Shown: one piece after another, positions 7,678 through 15,270 of the stretch
Layout of the letters: each line of letters opens with the position of its first letter
Position numbering within the stretch: the stretch's first letter is position 1
The notes under the pieces: generated by a model
The model's database searches: none
What the model saw: the letters and a program-made list of their open reading frames with translations, nothing else
What the model was told of the DNA's origin: nothing
DNA from: Roseithermus sacchariphilus
Lineage (GTDB): Bacteria > Bacteroidota > Rhodothermia > Rhodothermales > MEBIC09517
NCBI GenBank assembly: GCA_003285105.1
Contig: CP030158.1
Location: 3,020,664 to 3,084,663, forward strand
Direction: 5' to 3'
Length of the DNA: 64,000 bases
Position numbers and translations under genes: made by a program

Positions 7678-9282
7678 ATGCACATGACTACGTATCTCCA
7701 GAAATTCGGACGGCTGTTTGCCCTCCTGCCGCTGCTGTTGCTGGTATTCGGCAGCACCGTGCAGGCGCAGAACCTGCGCTCCGAGCGGACGGCGTACCTC
7801 TCGCTGCGGGCCGGACTGGCCAGCTATCTCGGGGACAACGAAGAAACCCCCTTCAACTTCAACTTCGATATGTTCGACGCCGGCTTCCCCTACAGCGTCG
7901 GTGCCGAACTGGGGTACCAGTTCACGCCGGCCTGGGGCCTCGGCGTGTTCTACCAGCTGGGCAACTACACCACCGTTGCCCAGAACCTGGCTCAGCCCGA
8001 TCCGACGGGCCTCGACGCCAACCTCTACCGGCGTAGCCACGTGGGCCTGCGCGGCCGCTACACCTTCGGGGCGGCTACGTCTCGCGTGGCGCCCTACCTC
8101 CAGGCCGGCGTGCAGTACACCTTCGGCGACGTGGCCATCTGCGCCACACAGCCGCGCCCGGCGACGCTTCCCCTCTGCGTCCTCGACAACAACGTCCAGG
8201 GTCGGCTGGAGGAAAAGAGCAAGGGCTTCGTAGGCCCGCACGCCGGCGTGGGGCTGGACATCCGGCTGGCCCGGCAGGTCTCCCTGCTCGTCGAGTACAG
8301 CACCAACATCGTCACCGATGACGACATCCTCGACGGCACGGCCGAGGACGGCGGCTTTGCCGGCTTCGACATGTTCAACTTCTTCGGGCTGGGCCTGAAG
8401 ATCGACTTCAAGGCGCCCTTCGTGCCGGTGCAGGTGCTGAGCCTGGAAGGCCCGCAGGCCCTCGAAACGAACCAGCAGGGCACCTTCACGGCGACGGTCA
8501 ACGAGGCCGAGGCCACGCAGCCGATCACCTACGGCTGGGACTTCGGCGACGGCACCACCGGCACCGGCGTGGCGGTGACCCACAGCTATGCCCGCGCCGG
8601 AACGTACACCGTCACCTTCACGGCCACCAACGGCAACGGTCGGGGCTCGGACAGCCGCACGCTCACCGTCACGGTGCGCGCGCCCGTCCCGGCGCAGATC
8701 GTCACGCTGACGGCCACCCCCTCGCGGGCGGACACGCGCACCCCGGTGCGGTTCAGCGCCAACGTCCAGGGCGATCAGCCGATCACCTACAGCTGGGACT
8801 TCGGCGACGGCACCACCTCGACCGAGGCCGCTCCGACGCACACCTTCTCGGAGCCCGGCACCTACACCGTCCGGCTGACGGTGACCAACGAGGCCGGCTC
8901 GGACACCCGCACGGTGTCGGTGGTCGTCGATCCCTACGAGCCGCCCTACTGCGCGACGCTGACGGAGATGAACACGGTCTTCTTCGACCGCAACTCCAGC
9001 ACGCTCACCGCCGAAGCCCGGCAGGCGCTGCAGGAGAACGTCGAGGTGCTGCGTGAGTGCGTCTCCATCAACGCCCGCCTCGAAGGCTTCGCCGCGCCGG
9101 GTGAGCGGAACGCGCAGCAGCTCTCCGAGGACCGCGCCCGTGCCGTCGAGCAGTTCTACATCGACAACGGCATCCTGGCCAGCCGCCTCACCGCGGTGGG
9201 CATGGGCCGCGTCGAGGGCATGACCAGCAAGAAGACCGGCGCCAGCGAAGCCCGGCGGGTCGACACGATCCCGATCCGGTAA
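7678..9282 (+). CDS. OmpA family outer-membrane protein with two PKD domains
   Basis: A 534-residue protein. The start at 7678 (or two codons later at 7684) precedes a signal peptide ending VQAQN. Residues about 30-250 form an outer-membrane beta-barrel with aromatic-rich strands. Two PKD repeats follow (about 255-338 and 338-420), each with the W/Y-DFGDGTT core. Residues about 425-510 are an OmpA-type peptidoglycan-binding domain, with FFDRNSSTLT and the LSEDRARAVEQFYIDNGI helix. Barrel plus PKD linkers plus OmpA is typical of Bacteroidota cell-envelope anchors. It is monocistronic with its own promoter and terminator. It ends in GASEARRVDTIPIR, close to the consensus end of the OmpA domain. 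Confidence 0.92.
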   Translation: MHMTTYLQKFGRLFALLPLLLLVFGSTVQAQNLRSERTAYLSLRAGLASYLGDNEETPFNFNFDMFDAGFPYSVGAELGYQFTPAWGLGVFYQLGNYTTVAQNLAQPDPTGLDANLYRRSHVGLRGRYTFGAATSRVAPYLQAGVQYTFGDVAICATQPRPATLPLCVLDNNVQGRLEEKSKGFVGPHAGVGLDIRLARQVSLLVEYSTNIVTDDDILDGTAEDGGFAGFDMFNFFGLGLKIDFKAPFVPVQVLSLEGPQALETNQQGTFTATVNEAEATQPITYGWDFGDGTTGTGVAVTHSYARAGTYTVTFTATNGNGRGSDSRTLTVTVRAPVPAQIVTLTATPSRADTRTPVRFSANVQGDQPITYSWDFGDGTTSTEAAPTHTFSEPGTYTVRLTVTNEAGSDTRTVSVVVDPYEPPYCATLTEMNTVFFDRNSSTLTAEARQALQENVEVLRECVSINARLEGFAAPGERNAQQLSEDRARAVEQFYIDNGILASRLTAVGMGRVEGMTSKKTGASEARRVDTIPIR

Positions 9283-9312
9283 TGCGCCGCGCACCGGAAC
9301 CCCGGTTCTGGA

Positions 9313-9350
9313 CGAAAGGGGTGGAGGCTTCGGTCTCCACCCCTTTCGTA
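9313..9350 (+). terminator. Intrinsic terminator of the OmpA/PKD gene
   Basis: A perfect 14-bp stem, CGAAAGGGGTGGAG (9313-9326) with CTCCACCCCTTTCG (9335-9348), around an eight-base loop, 30 bp after the stop codon. The A-rich and T-rich arms would also let it act on the opposite strand. Confidence 0.85.
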
Positions 9351-9472
9351 TTTCACCGGGTGCGCCGACGGCCGTTCGGTGCCGGACGGGATGCGGCTTC
9401 GCCAGGTGCCCGGCCGAACGCGTACCCGGACAGATTTCGTACCCCGACGGCGGCGAGGCCGGAAGCGCCATG

Positions 9473-9503
9473 AAAAAAGCCCCTCAGGGCGTCCTGAGAG
9501 GCT
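9473..9503 (-). terminator. Terminator downstream of tRNA-Met
   Basis: The arms 9478-9488 and 9493-9503 pair with one C-A mismatch around a four-base loop. On the minus strand the stem is followed by six T (A run at 9473-9478). It lies 17 bp past the 3' end of the tRNA. Confidence 0.85.
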
Positions 9504-9520
9504 CGACGGCGTTGGGGAAG

Positions 9521-9594
9521 TGGCGTGGGAGAGACTTGAACTCTCGACCTCCGGGTTATGAATCCGACGCTCTAACCAGCTGAGCTACCACGCC
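9521..9594 (-). tRNA. tRNA-Met (anticodon CAT), elongator type
   Basis: The reverse strand folds into a 74-nt cloverleaf: acceptor GGCGTGG/CCACGCC, D arm AGCTCAGCTGGTTAGAGC, anticodon loop TTCATAA, and T arm with GTTCAAGTC, with A as discriminator. A paired first base and the lack of the GGG/CCC anticodon stem argue against initiator tRNA. A lysidine-modified tRNA-Ile2 has the same anticodon and cannot be fully excluded. The 3' CCA is not encoded. Confidence 0.93.
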
Positions 9595-9671
9595 AGAAAG
9601 GAAAGGGGCCGGGGCCAGCCGACCATGCCCGTTCAACCGGGGGAGACGACCCCCTGTTTCCACGAGGGGCG

Positions 9672-9703
9672 CAAAGTTAACGGATCTTCTTGGGCCGGCG
9701 CAA
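9672..9703 (-). promoter_or_regulatory. Predicted promoter of tRNA-Met
   Basis: On the minus strand TAACTTTG (9679 to 9672) is a perfect TAnnTTTG -7 element, with TTG 21 nt further upstream (9703 to 9701). It lies about 78 nt before the tRNA 5' end, implying a leader removed by processing. Confidence 0.45.
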
Positions 9704-9746
9704 CGTTGCCGGATCTGATGCTCGCCGCTTTTTCGTTTCTTCACGG

Positions 9747-10400
9747 ATGATCGCGATGACCGGGGGCCTGCCTCTGCATTCCGTACCGGCGCTGCGCCGG
9801 CGTGTGCGCCGGGCGCTGTGTGTGCTGGCGGTGGGGCTGGTGCTGTGGCTGGGCACCGTCGGTCTGGAGGCCTATGTGCCCCAGACCTTCGTCACCAACG
9901 GCACCGCCAGCCAGGTCGCCCGGTTCATGGCCCACTACAGCACGGGCCCCGTTGAAGGCCGGATCCAGCCCGTCGAAGGATCACTCACCTTCGATCCGGC
10001 GAGGCTGGACAGCGGCCTGACCGGGACGTTCTCGGTCGACGTCCACAACCTCGACACCGGCCTCGGCCTGCGGGATCGCGCGCTGCGTAACGACTATCTG
10101 GAAACCCACCTGTACGACCGCGCCGAGTTCGTCTTCCACCGGGCGGCCCCGCGCAACTGGGAGGAGGAGGACGGCGGGGTCATCCGCTTCGACCTGGACG
10201 GCGAGCTGACCTTCCACGGGGTCACGCGGACGGAGTCCGTGGCCGCCACGCTGACCCCCACGGAGGCCGGCTACAGCGGCGTGATCCGCTTCGACATCCT
10301 GCTCAGCGACTACGACATCGAGCCGCCCACCTGGCTCTTTCTCACGGTGAGGGACCTCGTGCAGATCACCGTGTTGCTGACGCTGACGCCGCAGGGCTGA
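9747..10400 (+). CDS. YceI family periplasmic protein
   Basis: A 217-residue protein with an N-terminal membrane or signal segment (ALCVLAVGLVLWLGTVGLEAY) and then a YceI lipocalin-fold domain. The order YSTGPVEGRIQPVEGSLTFDP, FSVDVHNLDTG, RNDYLETHLYDRAEFVFHR and FHGVTRTESVAATLTP is characteristic of YceI. These proteins bind isoprenoid or polyprenyl-type lipids in the periplasm. The start at 9747 is chosen because the residues before it are Arg-rich and unlike a leader; a second ATG three codons on is equally possible. It lies 56 bp before holB on the same strand but is functionally unrelated to it. Confidence 0.85.
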   Translation: MIAMTGGLPLHSVPALRRRVRRALCVLAVGLVLWLGTVGLEAYVPQTFVTNGTASQVARFMAHYSTGPVEGRIQPVEGSLTFDPARLDSGLTGTFSVDVHNLDTGLGLRDRALRNDYLETHLYDRAEFVFHRAAPRNWEEEDGGVIRFDLDGELTFHGVTRTESVAATLTPTEAGYSGVIRFDILLSDYDIEPPTWLFLTVRDLVQITVLLTLTPQG

Positions 10401-10456
10401 GCCGGCGACGGACCGCGCCGCGCCCACCCCTGCTCTCTTTCGTACCCAGAATCGTC

Positions 10457-11638
10457 ATGGCCTGGACAGACGTACTCGGACAGGAACGCGTAAAGCAGGC
10501 GCTGCGGCGGGCCATCGAGTCCGGCCGTGTGGCGCATGCCTTTCTGTTTCACGGACCCGACGGGTCCGGCAAGCGGGCGATGGCGCTGGCGTTTGCCCGG
10601 GCGCTCCAGTGTGAGCGGGGCGGGCCGGAGGCCTGTGGGCGGTGCCTCGCCTGCACGAAAGTCTCCCGCATGCTGCACCCGGACGTCCACGTGCTCCTGC
10701 CTTACCCGAGCGATGCCGACGAGGGGGAGGTCGCCCGGCGGCTGCAACGCCTCGAAGAGCAGCCCTACGCCGCCGTCGATTTCATGCGGCGGCCGTCGCT
10801 CGAAGATGCTTCCCGTACGTCCAACAAGCAGGCCTTCTATTCGGTGGCCCGGCTGAACGAGGAGGTGCGGCGGGCCATGAGCTTCAAACCGCTCGAAGGG
10901 CGCTATAAGATCGCCATCCTGACCGATGCCGACGTGCTGCGTGTGGAGGCCGCCAACGCCTTTCTGAAGCTGCTGGAGGAGCCGTCGCCGCAGACGGTCT
11001 TCATCCTCACCACCAGCCGCCCGGACCGGCTGCTGCCGACCATCGTGTCGCGCTGCCAGCGGTTGCGGTTCGACCCGCTTCCCGCCGGGCTCATCGAGGC
11101 GGCGCTCGTCGAACGCGAAGGCGTGGAGCCCGCCACGGCGGCCACGCTGGCTCGCATGGCGGACGGCTCGTATACCCGGGCGCTGGATCTCCTCGAAAAC
11201 GAGGACCTGCTCGCCGACCGGGAACTGGTGCTGGACTACTTCCGCTATGCCTACGCCCGCAACGTCACGAAGCAAGCCGAACTCATCGAACGGATCGGCA
11301 AGCTCGGCCGGGAGCGCGTCAAGGGGGTGCTCGTGCTCATGCTCAGCTGGATGCGTGACCTGCTGCTCTACCGGACGATGGGGGACGAGGCGCTGCTGGT
11401 GAACGTGGACCAGCGCGCCACCATCGAGCAATTCTGCCGGAACGTGCCGGAGGCGGACCTGGCCGCCATGGTGGAAGCCGTGGAGGAAGCGATCGAGCTG
11501 GTCGGCCGAAACGTCCATGTGGGCCTGGTGTTGACGGTGCTGGCGCAGGCGCTGCACCGGGCCATGCGCGGCCGGGCCGGGGCTGGCCTCTACGTCCCCC
11601 TCGCCGCGCCGTCCGAAGCCGCTCTGCCGGTCGGTTGA
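10457..11638 (+). CDS. holB: DNA polymerase III subunit delta' (clamp-loader ATPase-fold subunit)
   Basis: A 393-residue delta' subunit of the clamp loader that places the beta clamp on DNA. The opening MAWTDVLGQERVKQALRRAI is typical. A Walker A-like GPDGSGKR (33-40), a zinc module with Cys53, Cys61, Cys64 and Cys67, the segment AANAFLKLLEEP, and the conserved SRCQRL motif are all visible, followed by the C-terminal collar domain. Unlike E. coli delta', the P-loop still looks complete. The neighbour downstream is ricT, a pairing also known in Firmicutes (holB-yaaT). Confidence 0.95.
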   Translation: MAWTDVLGQERVKQALRRAIESGRVAHAFLFHGPDGSGKRAMALAFARALQCERGGPEACGRCLACTKVSRMLHPDVHVLLPYPSDADEGEVARRLQRLEEQPYAAVDFMRRPSLEDASRTSNKQAFYSVARLNEEVRRAMSFKPLEGRYKIAILTDADVLRVEAANAFLKLLEEPSPQTVFILTTSRPDRLLPTIVSRCQRLRFDPLPAGLIEAALVEREGVEPATAATLARMADGSYTRALDLLENEDLLADRELVLDYFRYAYARNVTKQAELIERIGKLGRERVKGVLVLMLSWMRDLLLYRTMGDEALLVNVDQRATIEQFCRNVPEADLAAMVEAVEEAIELVGRNVHVGLVLTVLAQALHRAMRGRAGAGLYVPLAAPSEAALPVG

Positions 11639-11731
11639 CCGGGCCGGGGCGGACCGCTATCCTGTGCACCGGGCGGGCCGGGTGCCCGCCGGCGCTGTTT
11701 CACTGGATTCATCCTTTCGTCGATACATGGT

Positions 11732-12841
11732 ATGAGTTGCGGTTCATGCGGCAGCGGAGGCTGTGGAACGGGCGGGGCCTGCGGCTCCGCCGGGTGCGGG
11801 GGGAACGGCGGATGCGGCTCCGCGCGGGCCGGCACGTCTGCCTGCCCCGCCATGCACGTGTTCGACTGGCTGAACGACCTGGAGATCAGCCCCCCGCAGG
11901 TGCGCTTCGACGTGGTCGAGGTCGCCTTCAAAGGCGGCCGAAAAGGATTCTACCGAAACGCCAGCCGGCTCGACGTTCAGACGGGCGACTACGTGGTGGT
12001 CGAGGCCGACCGGGGGGTGGACTTCGGTACGATCCACATGACGGGCGAGCTCGTGCGGCTGCGGCTGACCTCGAAAGACATGGGGGAGCAGCAGAGCTTC
12101 CCGAACCTGATTCGCTTGGCCTCGCTGCAGGACATCGAGCAATGGGAAGCCAACAGGGAGAAGGAATCGGAGGCGTTCTACATCGCCCGGGAGGCCATCG
12201 AGCGCCTCGGCCTTCCGATGAAGCTGGTCGATGCCGAGTGGCAGTTCGACCAGCGCAAGGTCACGTTTTATTTCACGGCCGACCATCGCGTCGACTTCCG
12301 GCAGCTGGTGCGTGATCTGGCCGGGCGGTTCCGCACGCGGGTGGAGCTGCGCCAGATCGGGGCGCGGGACGAGGCGGCGCGGCTGGGCGGCATCGGGTCG
12401 TGTGGGCGGGAGCTGTGCTGCTCCACCTGGTTGCAGGAGTTCAAGCCGGTGTCCACGCAGGCGGCCAAGATCCAGAACCTCCCGCTCAACCCGACCCGCC
12501 TCAGCGGGCAATGCGGCCGTCTCAAGTGCTGCCTGAACTATGAGCTGGAGCAGTACATGGAGGCGCTCCAGCATTTTCCCCGCATCGACACGAAGGTGGA
12601 GACGGCCTACGGACAGGGCTACGTCAAGAAGCTGGACATCTTCCAGAACATCGTCTGGATCTACCACCGGGACGGTACGTGGGAGGAGAAGCCCCTGGAG
12701 GAGGTGCGGGCGCTGCTGGGCATCGGGAAGGATGAGCCGGCGCGGAAGGTGCAGGCCAGCCCAACCGCGCGCGGTCAGAACCGCCGCCGTAAGTCGTCCG
12801 GCCGGAAGGGACGTGGGCGGCGAAACGGGGGGGATGGGTGA
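11732..12841 (+). CDS. ricT: PSP1 domain protein RicT (YaaT family)
   Basis: A 369-residue PSP1/RicT protein. In Bacillus RicT forms the Y-complex with RicA and RicF, carries Fe-S clusters and is needed for RNase Y-dependent mRNA maturation; whether that holds here is inference. The PSP1 domain covers about residues 85-175, and the family Cys sites appear as GRELCCSTW and GRLKCCLNYE plus GSC and GQC. Two features are odd. The first 39 residues are almost only Gly, Ser and Ala with seven Cys (3, 6, 11, 17, 22, 28, 38), and the C-terminus is a basic tail (GRKGRGRRNG) suited to RNA binding. It lies 93 bp after holB. Confidence 0.93.
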   Translation: MSCGSCGSGGCGTGGACGSAGCGGNGGCGSARAGTSACPAMHVFDWLNDLEISPPQVRFDVVEVAFKGGRKGFYRNASRLDVQTGDYVVVEADRGVDFGTIHMTGELVRLRLTSKDMGEQQSFPNLIRLASLQDIEQWEANREKESEAFYIAREAIERLGLPMKLVDAEWQFDQRKVTFYFTADHRVDFRQLVRDLAGRFRTRVELRQIGARDEAARLGGIGSCGRELCCSTWLQEFKPVSTQAAKIQNLPLNPTRLSGQCGRLKCCLNYELEQYMEALQHFPRIDTKVETAYGQGYVKKLDIFQNIVWIYHRDGTWEEKPLEEVRALLGIGKDEPARKVQASPTARGQNRRRKSSGRKGRGRRNGGDG

Positions 12842-12871
12842 GCCCGGTGCCTGCCGGGGCCGTCCGTGATA

Positions 12872-12915
12872 GGGCCGGCGGCCTGGCCCGCATGGGCCGG
12901 CGGCCTGGCCCGCAT
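12872..12915. repeat. 22-bp tandem duplication
   Basis: GGGCCGGCGGCCTGGCCCGC followed by AT is present twice head to tail (12872-12893 and 12894-12915) in the convergent spacer between ricT and hsp20. Each unit is itself partly palindromic (CCGGCGGCC, GGCC). Confidence 0.8.
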
Positions 12916-13009
12916 GAAGCACCGAGGGCGAAGGCCGCAGGGCTCGGCGCTGCCGATGCCCTGACCGCCTCCGCCCTCCGGTCACGGCCGATGCGTTGGC
13001 GTCTGCGAC

Positions 13010-13456
13010 CTACTGGATGCTGATGCGACGCGGTTTGCTTTCCTCCGCCTTCGGCACATGGATCGTCAGGACGCCGTCCTCGTAGGTGGCTTTGATCCGC
13101 GCGGCGTCGATGGCCTGCGGCAGGGTGAAGGCACGGAAGAAGGGGCCGCCGACCCGCTCGATGTGGGTGTGGGTCACCCCCTCGCGGTTCCGTTCCGCGA
13201 AGACGCGCTCGCCGCTGACGGTGAGCGTGCCGTCCTGGTAGTTGATGGTCACCGCCTCCCGGGACAGCCCCGGCAGATCCATGTAGATCCGGTAGGCGTC
13301 CGGCGTCTCGGCCAGGTCGACCCGGGGCGTCCATGCGGCGGGCCGGGCATCGGTGTTGCCGCGCCGGCCGGGCGCGAAGCCCCCGAACAGCGCATCGAGA
13401 TCCCGTTGCAGGCGGCGCAGGTCTTCGGTCGGATAGAAGCGGGCAAGGCTCGTCAT
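13010..13456 (-). CDS. Hsp20/alpha-crystallin small heat shock protein
   Basis: A 148-residue small heat shock protein, an ATP-independent holdase that keeps unfolding proteins soluble. The N-terminal segment LRRLQRDLDALFGGF is the usual amphipathic region. The alpha-crystallin domain runs from about residue 44 (WTPRVDLAETPDAY) through LPGLSREAVTINYQDGTLTVSGER to the signature DGVLTIHVPK, and ends with the I-x-I motif (RRISIQ) used for oligomer assembly. A strong ribosome site GAGGAGG precedes the ATG. It converges on ricT. I found no CIRCE element or clear sigma-32 promoter upstream. Confidence 0.95.
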   Translation of the reverse strand: MTSLARFYPTEDLRRLQRDLDALFGGFAPGRRGNTDARPAAWTPRVDLAETPDAYRIYMDLPGLSREAVTINYQDGTLTVSGERVFAERNREGVTHTHIERVGGPFFRAFTLPQAIDAARIKATYEDGVLTIHVPKAEESKPRRISIQ

Positions 13457-13908
13457 GGTGAACCTCCTCGTGAGTATGTTCGATGATCGGTCTGGTGCGT
13501 GAGCATGCGCACGACGCCGGGGGGATCAAGGGCTGTGCCGGAGTGGGCCGGGGGGACATCCCGGCAGGGCCACGGGGGATGGGAGCGGCGTCCCGGCGGG
13601 GCGTCCGGACCGATCGGCAGGGGGGCGGGCTGAAAGTTTGTCAGACGAAGCCGGAGGGTCAGAGGTGTCGCTGCAAGACTGGCACCCTACGGGCGGGGGG
13701 TTCCGGGCGCTGGTGCCCGTTCTCGAAACGCTGATGGAGATCCAAAACTTGGTGCGCTCCGGGTTGTAAGAGCGTGCGAATCCCCGTACTTTCCCCGCAT
13801 TGGAGCGCTGACACGCAGGTGCGCCGTGCCCGGTCGCCGTCGGGCGGCCTCTCAGGCCCGGCCGGTTCGTCAGCCCACGGACCCAACCCACGCATACCCA
13901 CGCCAGAT
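13457..13908. other. Divergent spacer between hsp20 and the TPR lipoprotein gene
   Basis: This 452-bp region separates two diverging starts. It holds the hsp20 ribosome site, a small hairpin (GTGCG 13495-13499 with CGCAC 13508-13512) and GC-rich sequence with G runs. A TACTTTCC at 13787 with TTG 20 nt upstream is a weak promoter candidate for the TPR gene. No ORF here has protein-like composition, and no CIRCE box is present. Confidence 0.4.
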
Positions 13909-15108
13909 ATGAAACGCTCACCTCTCGTCATCATCGCCCTGATCGTCGGCGCCTTCCTGGCGGCCGGTGCCGGTTGCTCCAGCGACCCGAACGTCGAAGG
14001 GGCCAAGCTGGACCTCCGCAACAAGGACTACGATCGGGCCCTCGAAAACGTCAACGAGGCCCTCGCACGGAACCCGGAAAACGTGGAGGCCTGGGATCTG
14101 AAGGGTCAGATCCTGCAGGAGCAGCTCAGCACGGTCGACGACGTGGAGCAGCACAGCCAGCTGGTCGAGGAGATGGTCGAAGCCTACCAGCGGGCCAAAG
14201 AGCTCGGCGCCGGCGACGACGTCGATCAGCGGCTGCGGCTGGCGTTCTACAACGAGTTTCAGCGGGGCTTCCGGGCCTTCGAGCAGGGCCGGGAAGACGA
14301 GGCCGCCTACGAGGATGCCATCCAGTATTTCCGGAATGCGGCCCTGATCCAGCCGGACTCGGCCGGGGCGTACGTCAACATGGCCTACGCCATGATCAAC
14401 GCCGGCCGCCAGGAGGATGCCATCGAGCCGTTCGAGAAGGCCATCGAGCTCGGCGAGGATTCCCCGGACACCTACATCTACCTCTCGGAGCTGTACCGCG
14501 TGGCCGGGCGTAACGACGACGCCGTGGCGCTCCTGGAGCGGGCCAAGGAGGTCTACCCGGACAACGTGGACATCGATACCGCGCTGCTGAATGCCTACCA
14601 GGCCGCCGGGCGGACGGACGAGGCGCTCGAGCAGTACCGGGCCGCCGTCGAGCGCGATCCCAACAACAAGCTCTACCGCTACAACTACGGCACGCTGCTG
14701 CTCGGTGCGGAGCGGTTCGACGAGGCCATCGAGCAGCTGAAGGCGGCCATCGAGCTGGACCCCGAGTACGTGGATGCCCTGAGCAACCTGGGATCGGCCT
14801 ACACGAACAAAGCCGTCGCCATCAACGACCAGATCCGGGAGATGGACGACGCGCTCCGGCAGGAACGCGCCAACCTCAGCGAGCAGGAGATCCAGCAGCG
14901 CGAGGCGGAGATGGACGCGCTGGTCGAGCAGCGCACGGAGATGTTCCGCCAGGCCATCGAGCCGCTGGAGCGGGCTCAGGCCATCCTGGAGGCGCGGGGT
15001 GAGGACGCGCAGCGGATCTGCTTTGCGCTGTTCCAGGCCTACGCGCAGACGCGGCAAACCGACAAGGCCGAGAGCGTGGCCGCCTGTGCGGGCGTCGACG
15101 TCAACTGA
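13909..15108 (+). CDS. TPR-repeat lipoprotein
   Basis: A 399-residue lipoprotein. The ATG at 13909 begins a leader with a lipobox-like GAGC (Cys23). The mature protein is a run of tetratricopeptide repeats from about residue 28 to 310, for example YDRALENVNEALARNPENVEA, AGAYVNMAYAMINAGRQEDA, DTYIYLSELYRVAGRNDDA and EYVDALSNLGSAYTNKA. A charged helical, probably coiled-coil segment (about 315-350, REMDDALRQERANLSEQEI) follows. TPR lipoproteins of this kind scaffold envelope complexes, but the partner is unknown. It is monocistronic with a terminator after it. Confidence 0.9.
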   Translation: MKRSPLVIIALIVGAFLAAGAGCSSDPNVEGAKLDLRNKDYDRALENVNEALARNPENVEAWDLKGQILQEQLSTVDDVEQHSQLVEEMVEAYQRAKELGAGDDVDQRLRLAFYNEFQRGFRAFEQGREDEAAYEDAIQYFRNAALIQPDSAGAYVNMAYAMINAGRQEDAIEPFEKAIELGEDSPDTYIYLSELYRVAGRNDDAVALLERAKEVYPDNVDIDTALLNAYQAAGRTDEALEQYRAAVERDPNNKLYRYNYGTLLLGAERFDEAIEQLKAAIELDPEYVDALSNLGSAYTNKAVAINDQIREMDDALRQERANLSEQEIQQREAEMDALVEQRTEMFRQAIEPLERAQAILEARGEDAQRICFALFQAYAQTRQTDKAESVAACAGVDVN

Positions 15109-15148
15109 GGCCCGGCCGGCGCTCCCGGCAGCATCCCCCGTATCCCCC

Positions 15149-15188
15149 GACGGCCCGGGCTTCCCGATGGGAGGTTCGGGCCGTCTCG
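15149..15188 (+). terminator. Terminator of the TPR lipoprotein gene
   Basis: GACGGCCCG (15149-15157) pairs perfectly with CGGGCCGTC (15177-15185). The 19-nt loop can itself form a short inner stem (TTCCC/GGGAG). The T tract is weak (CTCGTT). Confidence 0.65.
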
Positions 15189-15235
15189 TTGAGGGGGCTG
15201 CCGGCTACATGCTGCTCGCTACGGGCTGCCGGCTT

Positions 15236-15269
15236 CTGACCGCTTCCTGCTAACCGCTGACCGCTGATC
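15236..15269. repeat. Short ACCGCTG heptad repeat before the cystathionine gene
   Basis: The bases before the start codon read as a degenerate seven-base repeat (TGACCGC TTCCTGC TAACCGC TGACCGC TGATC). It is the same family and phase as the right-hand arm of the large array at 32710-33018, so these heptads occur at two separate places in the window. Confidence 0.6.
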
Positions 15270-15270
15270 T

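Noticed and set aside
13457-13908. Heat-shock regulation sites (CIRCE, sigma-32) before hsp20
   Set aside because: No TTAGCACTC dyad and no CTTGAA/CCCCAT pair at a proper distance were found.
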